This document shows positions 62,304 to 64,000 of a DNA stretch of 64,000 nt, in pieces (position 1 is the first letter of the stretch; the number at the start of each line of letters is the position of its first letter). The notes under the pieces are model-generated. The model worked only from the letters and a program-made list of their open reading frames with translations, was not told where the DNA came from and searched no databases. The stretch spans positions 248,001 to 312,000 of the forward strand of contig RDYP01000003.1 in NCBI GenBank assembly GCA_004293445.1, written 5' to 3'. The position numbers and the translations under genes are program-made. Source of the stretch: Verrucomicrobiota bacterium. Its GTDB lineage: Bacteria; Verrucomicrobiota; Verrucomicrobiia; Verrucomicrobiales; Akkermansiaceae.

Positions 62304-64000
62304 GTGAAAACGCCTCGCCGTCTCCCGCTCATTCTGCCCTGCCTCGCCGGCTTGACCGTCCTTGCCCTTTTCATTTGGCAACCCGCCGTGGAACCGGTCG
62401 ATGGTCCCGGAGAGGCTCAGCCCTCCACCGTCGCGCCGCCCACGGACGCTCCGTCCGCAGCCAACCGGCACCCGGCCCGCACAACAGGGATCGCCGCCGC
62501 CCCGGCGTCCACGCTCGCCGCGATGGAGCCCGGTCGTCCCCCTCGCCAGGTCGAACTGTCACCAGACTTCCTCGATCGTATCGTCCGGGGTGACGCGGTG
62601 ACCTTCGACCTGCCCGACGGCCGCCAGGTGGAATGCGAGGAAGCGCGGGTCGAACGGGACGAGAAAGGCGTGGTCTCCCTGACCGGGGAGTTCACCCGGC
62701 CCGTGCCCGGAACCTTTTTCTTCCGCCGTCAGTATTTCCCCGGGGTGGCCGGCAAGATGGCTGGCAATGTGATCTTCAAGGGCGAGAAAACCGCGTGGAA
62801 GATCCTGCCCGAAGGAAAGAACGGCGACCCCCTGCTCAAGGAAGTCCCGATCGGCGAGGTCATCTGCGTTGACTACACCCCGCCGCTCGAGATGCCGCAG
62901 GACCACCCGTCCACCGTGGCGCTGCCGGAATACCAGGACGTCATCCCGCTCGAAAGCCTGCCCGGCGCGCCGGGCGCGATCTACCTCGACTTCGACGGAT
63001 CGAAGGGACCCCACGACACCTGGTCCTACAAGGGCGATGCCGCGCCGTCTGGCTTCAGCAATTCGACCATCCGCGACATCTGGATCCGCGTGGCGGAGGA
63101 CTTCCTGCCGTTCAATATCAACGTCACCACCGATGCGAAGGTCTATGAGAACGCCACCCGCGGCCGCCGCATCCGCTGCATCGTCACGCCCACCAACTGG
63201 TACAGCGCGGGCGGCGTTGCCTATGTCGGCTCCTACAACTGGGGCGGCGATCCGGTCTGCTGGGCATCCAATTACACCGGCGACAGCGCGGTGACCGTGA
63301 TCTCCCACGAGGTCGGACACACCCTCGGTCTCTACCACCACGGCTACGACACCAGCGAGTACTACTCCGGCCACGGCAGCGGGGCCACGGCTTGGGCACC
63401 GATCATGGGGACCGGCTATGGCAAAACCCTCAAGCACTGGTCGGACGGCAGCTACTACCTCGCCACCCGGAAGAGCCAGAAGGACCTCACGACCATCACG
63501 AATCAGAACGGCGTCGATTTCCGCCCGGACGACTGTGGCGACGCTCTCGCCGGCGCCCGCTACCTCTGGATCGGTCCGGGCAACACCGTCACCAACCAGC
63601 AGGGGATCATCGGAGCCCCGGGCGAAATCGACGCCTTCCGCTTCAAGACGACCGGCGGCGCGGTGAATCTAACAGCCAGTACCGCCACGACCGGCATCAA
63701 TCTCGACATCAAGGCGGACATCGTCGACGCCGCCACCAGCACGGTCGTCTTCACCAACGATTCCACCGCTTCGGCCAACGCCACGATCTCCACCAACCTC
63801 GCCGCCGGCGAGTATCTGCTGCGGATCACGGGAGCCACCGTCGGAACGCCCGCCACCTCCCGTGGCGGCTATTCGAACTACGGCTGCCTCGGTTCATACA
63901 AGATCGACGGCACCGTCGCCGGCGGCGAAACCCACCAGGCCTTCGCCATCGCGGAAAACAGCGCCAACGGCACCGTCATCGGCACCATCGCCCCGCGCAC
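62304..64000 (+). CDS. Secreted metzincin metalloprotease with pre-peptidase and cadherin-like C-terminal modules (3' truncated)
   Basis: A GTG-started frame stays open to the window edge (565 residues visible). An N-terminal hydrophobic segment (LPLILPCLAGLTVLALFIW) anchors or exports it, followed by a propeptide of about 210 residues. The catalytic part carries the metzincin zinc motif HEVGHTLGLYHH and a downstream Met-turn PIMGTGYG. Around residue 430 a pre-peptidase-C-like beta domain begins (GEIDAFRFKTTGGAVNLTAST...GEYLLRITG). The last visible residues (FAIAENSANGTVIGTIA) look like the start of a cadherin-type repeat. It lies 85 bases downstream of the giant gene in the same direction, so the protease may mature or shed that surface protein. 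Confidence 0.85.
   Translation, partial: MKTPRRLPLILPCLAGLTVLALFIWQPAVEPVDGPGEAQPSTVAPPTDAPSAANRHPARTTGIAAAPASTLAAMEPGRPPRQVELSPDFLDRIVRGDAVTFDLPDGRQVECEEARVERDEKGVVSLTGEFTRPVPGTFFFRRQYFPGVAGKMAGNVIFKGEKTAWKILPEGKNGDPLLKEVPIGEVICVDYTPPLEMPQDHPSTVALPEYQDVIPLESLPGAPGAIYLDFDGSKGPHDTWSYKGDAAPSGFSNSTIRDIWIRVAEDFLPFNINVTTDAKVYENATRGRRIRCIVTPTNWYSAGGVAYVGSYNWGGDPVCWASNYTGDSAVTVISHEVGHTLGLYHHGYDTSEYYSGHGSGATAWAPIMGTGYGKTLKHWSDGSYYLATRKSQKDLTTITNQNGVDFRPDDCGDALAGARYLWIGPGNTVTNQQGIIGAPGEIDAFRFKTTGGAVNLTASTATTGINLDIKADIVDAATSTVVFTNDSTASANATISTNLAAGEYLLRITGATVGTPATSRGGYSNYGCLGSYKIDGTVAGGETHQAFAIAENSANGTVIGTIAPR

Noticed and set aside
1-64000. CRISPR arrays, rRNA or tRNA genes, prophage or insertion-sequence transposases
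   Set aside because: No regularly spaced repeats, no tRNA-like cloverleaf or rRNA signature sequences, and no transposase or phage structural motifs were recognised on reading both strands.

Overview
The window is GC-rich, densely packed bacterial chromosome. It most resembles a Verrucomicrobiae genome of the Luteolibacter/Haloferula type. Supporting signs are a tandem-duplicated UvrA of about 1960 residues (a PVC-superphylum trait), DUF1080 and DUF6804 proteins, secreted glycoside hydrolases, a two-component kinase with discoidin-like sensor modules, a eukaryotic-type Ser/Thr kinase, and a giant surface protein with autotransporter-type beta repeats and DPDGDG linkers. Both genus and phylum are inferences from gene content; no rRNA or tRNA gene was found.

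Layout. 1-7.5 kb: the end of a helicase-associated RNase H-like gene, a leftward prlC-gmk-coaC group, a response regulator/histidine kinase pair and purN. 8.8-11.1 kb: an AT-richer insert with a cytosine-5 DNA methyltransferase overlapping a DUF4928 gene, a probable restriction-modification pair. 11.2-21.8 kb: housekeeping genes (M29 aminopeptidase, SH3 protein, RecQ, AroE, LOG protein, phosphotransferase, KdsD, membrane proteins). 22.07-24.16 kb: an AT-richer block with an integron-type gene cassette, complete with attC, followed by a second cassette start; no integrase is present. 24.3-32.1 kb: SGNH hydrolase, sigma factor, esterase, GH43, a secreted alpha/alpha protein, TruA and Lpd. 32.3-38.2 kb: the double UvrA, whose coding sequence carries at least seven short interspersed repeats. 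38.3-47.1 kb: truncated globin, lectin-like receptor kinase, two CPBP proteases, ThiL, a SnoaL-like protein, DUF1080 and an unknown protein. 47.2-64 kb: secreted GH9-like enzyme, a XylR-type regulator, the 3.8-kaa surface protein and a metzincin protease that runs off the window.

How they work together. The 45-64 kb and 24-30 kb regions look like polysaccharide-scavenging loci: secreted hydrolases, a sugar-sensing LacI/AraC-type regulator transcribed away from the giant protein, and a protease. The accessory content lies in three places: the restriction-modification insert, the cassette block, and families of short repeats that sit upstream of genes or inside uvrA.

The most unusual signal is a nucleotide-level motif, YCTAACAR. 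It is used in several codon phases, concentrated in the giant surface-protein gene, and written with codons this genome otherwise avoids.
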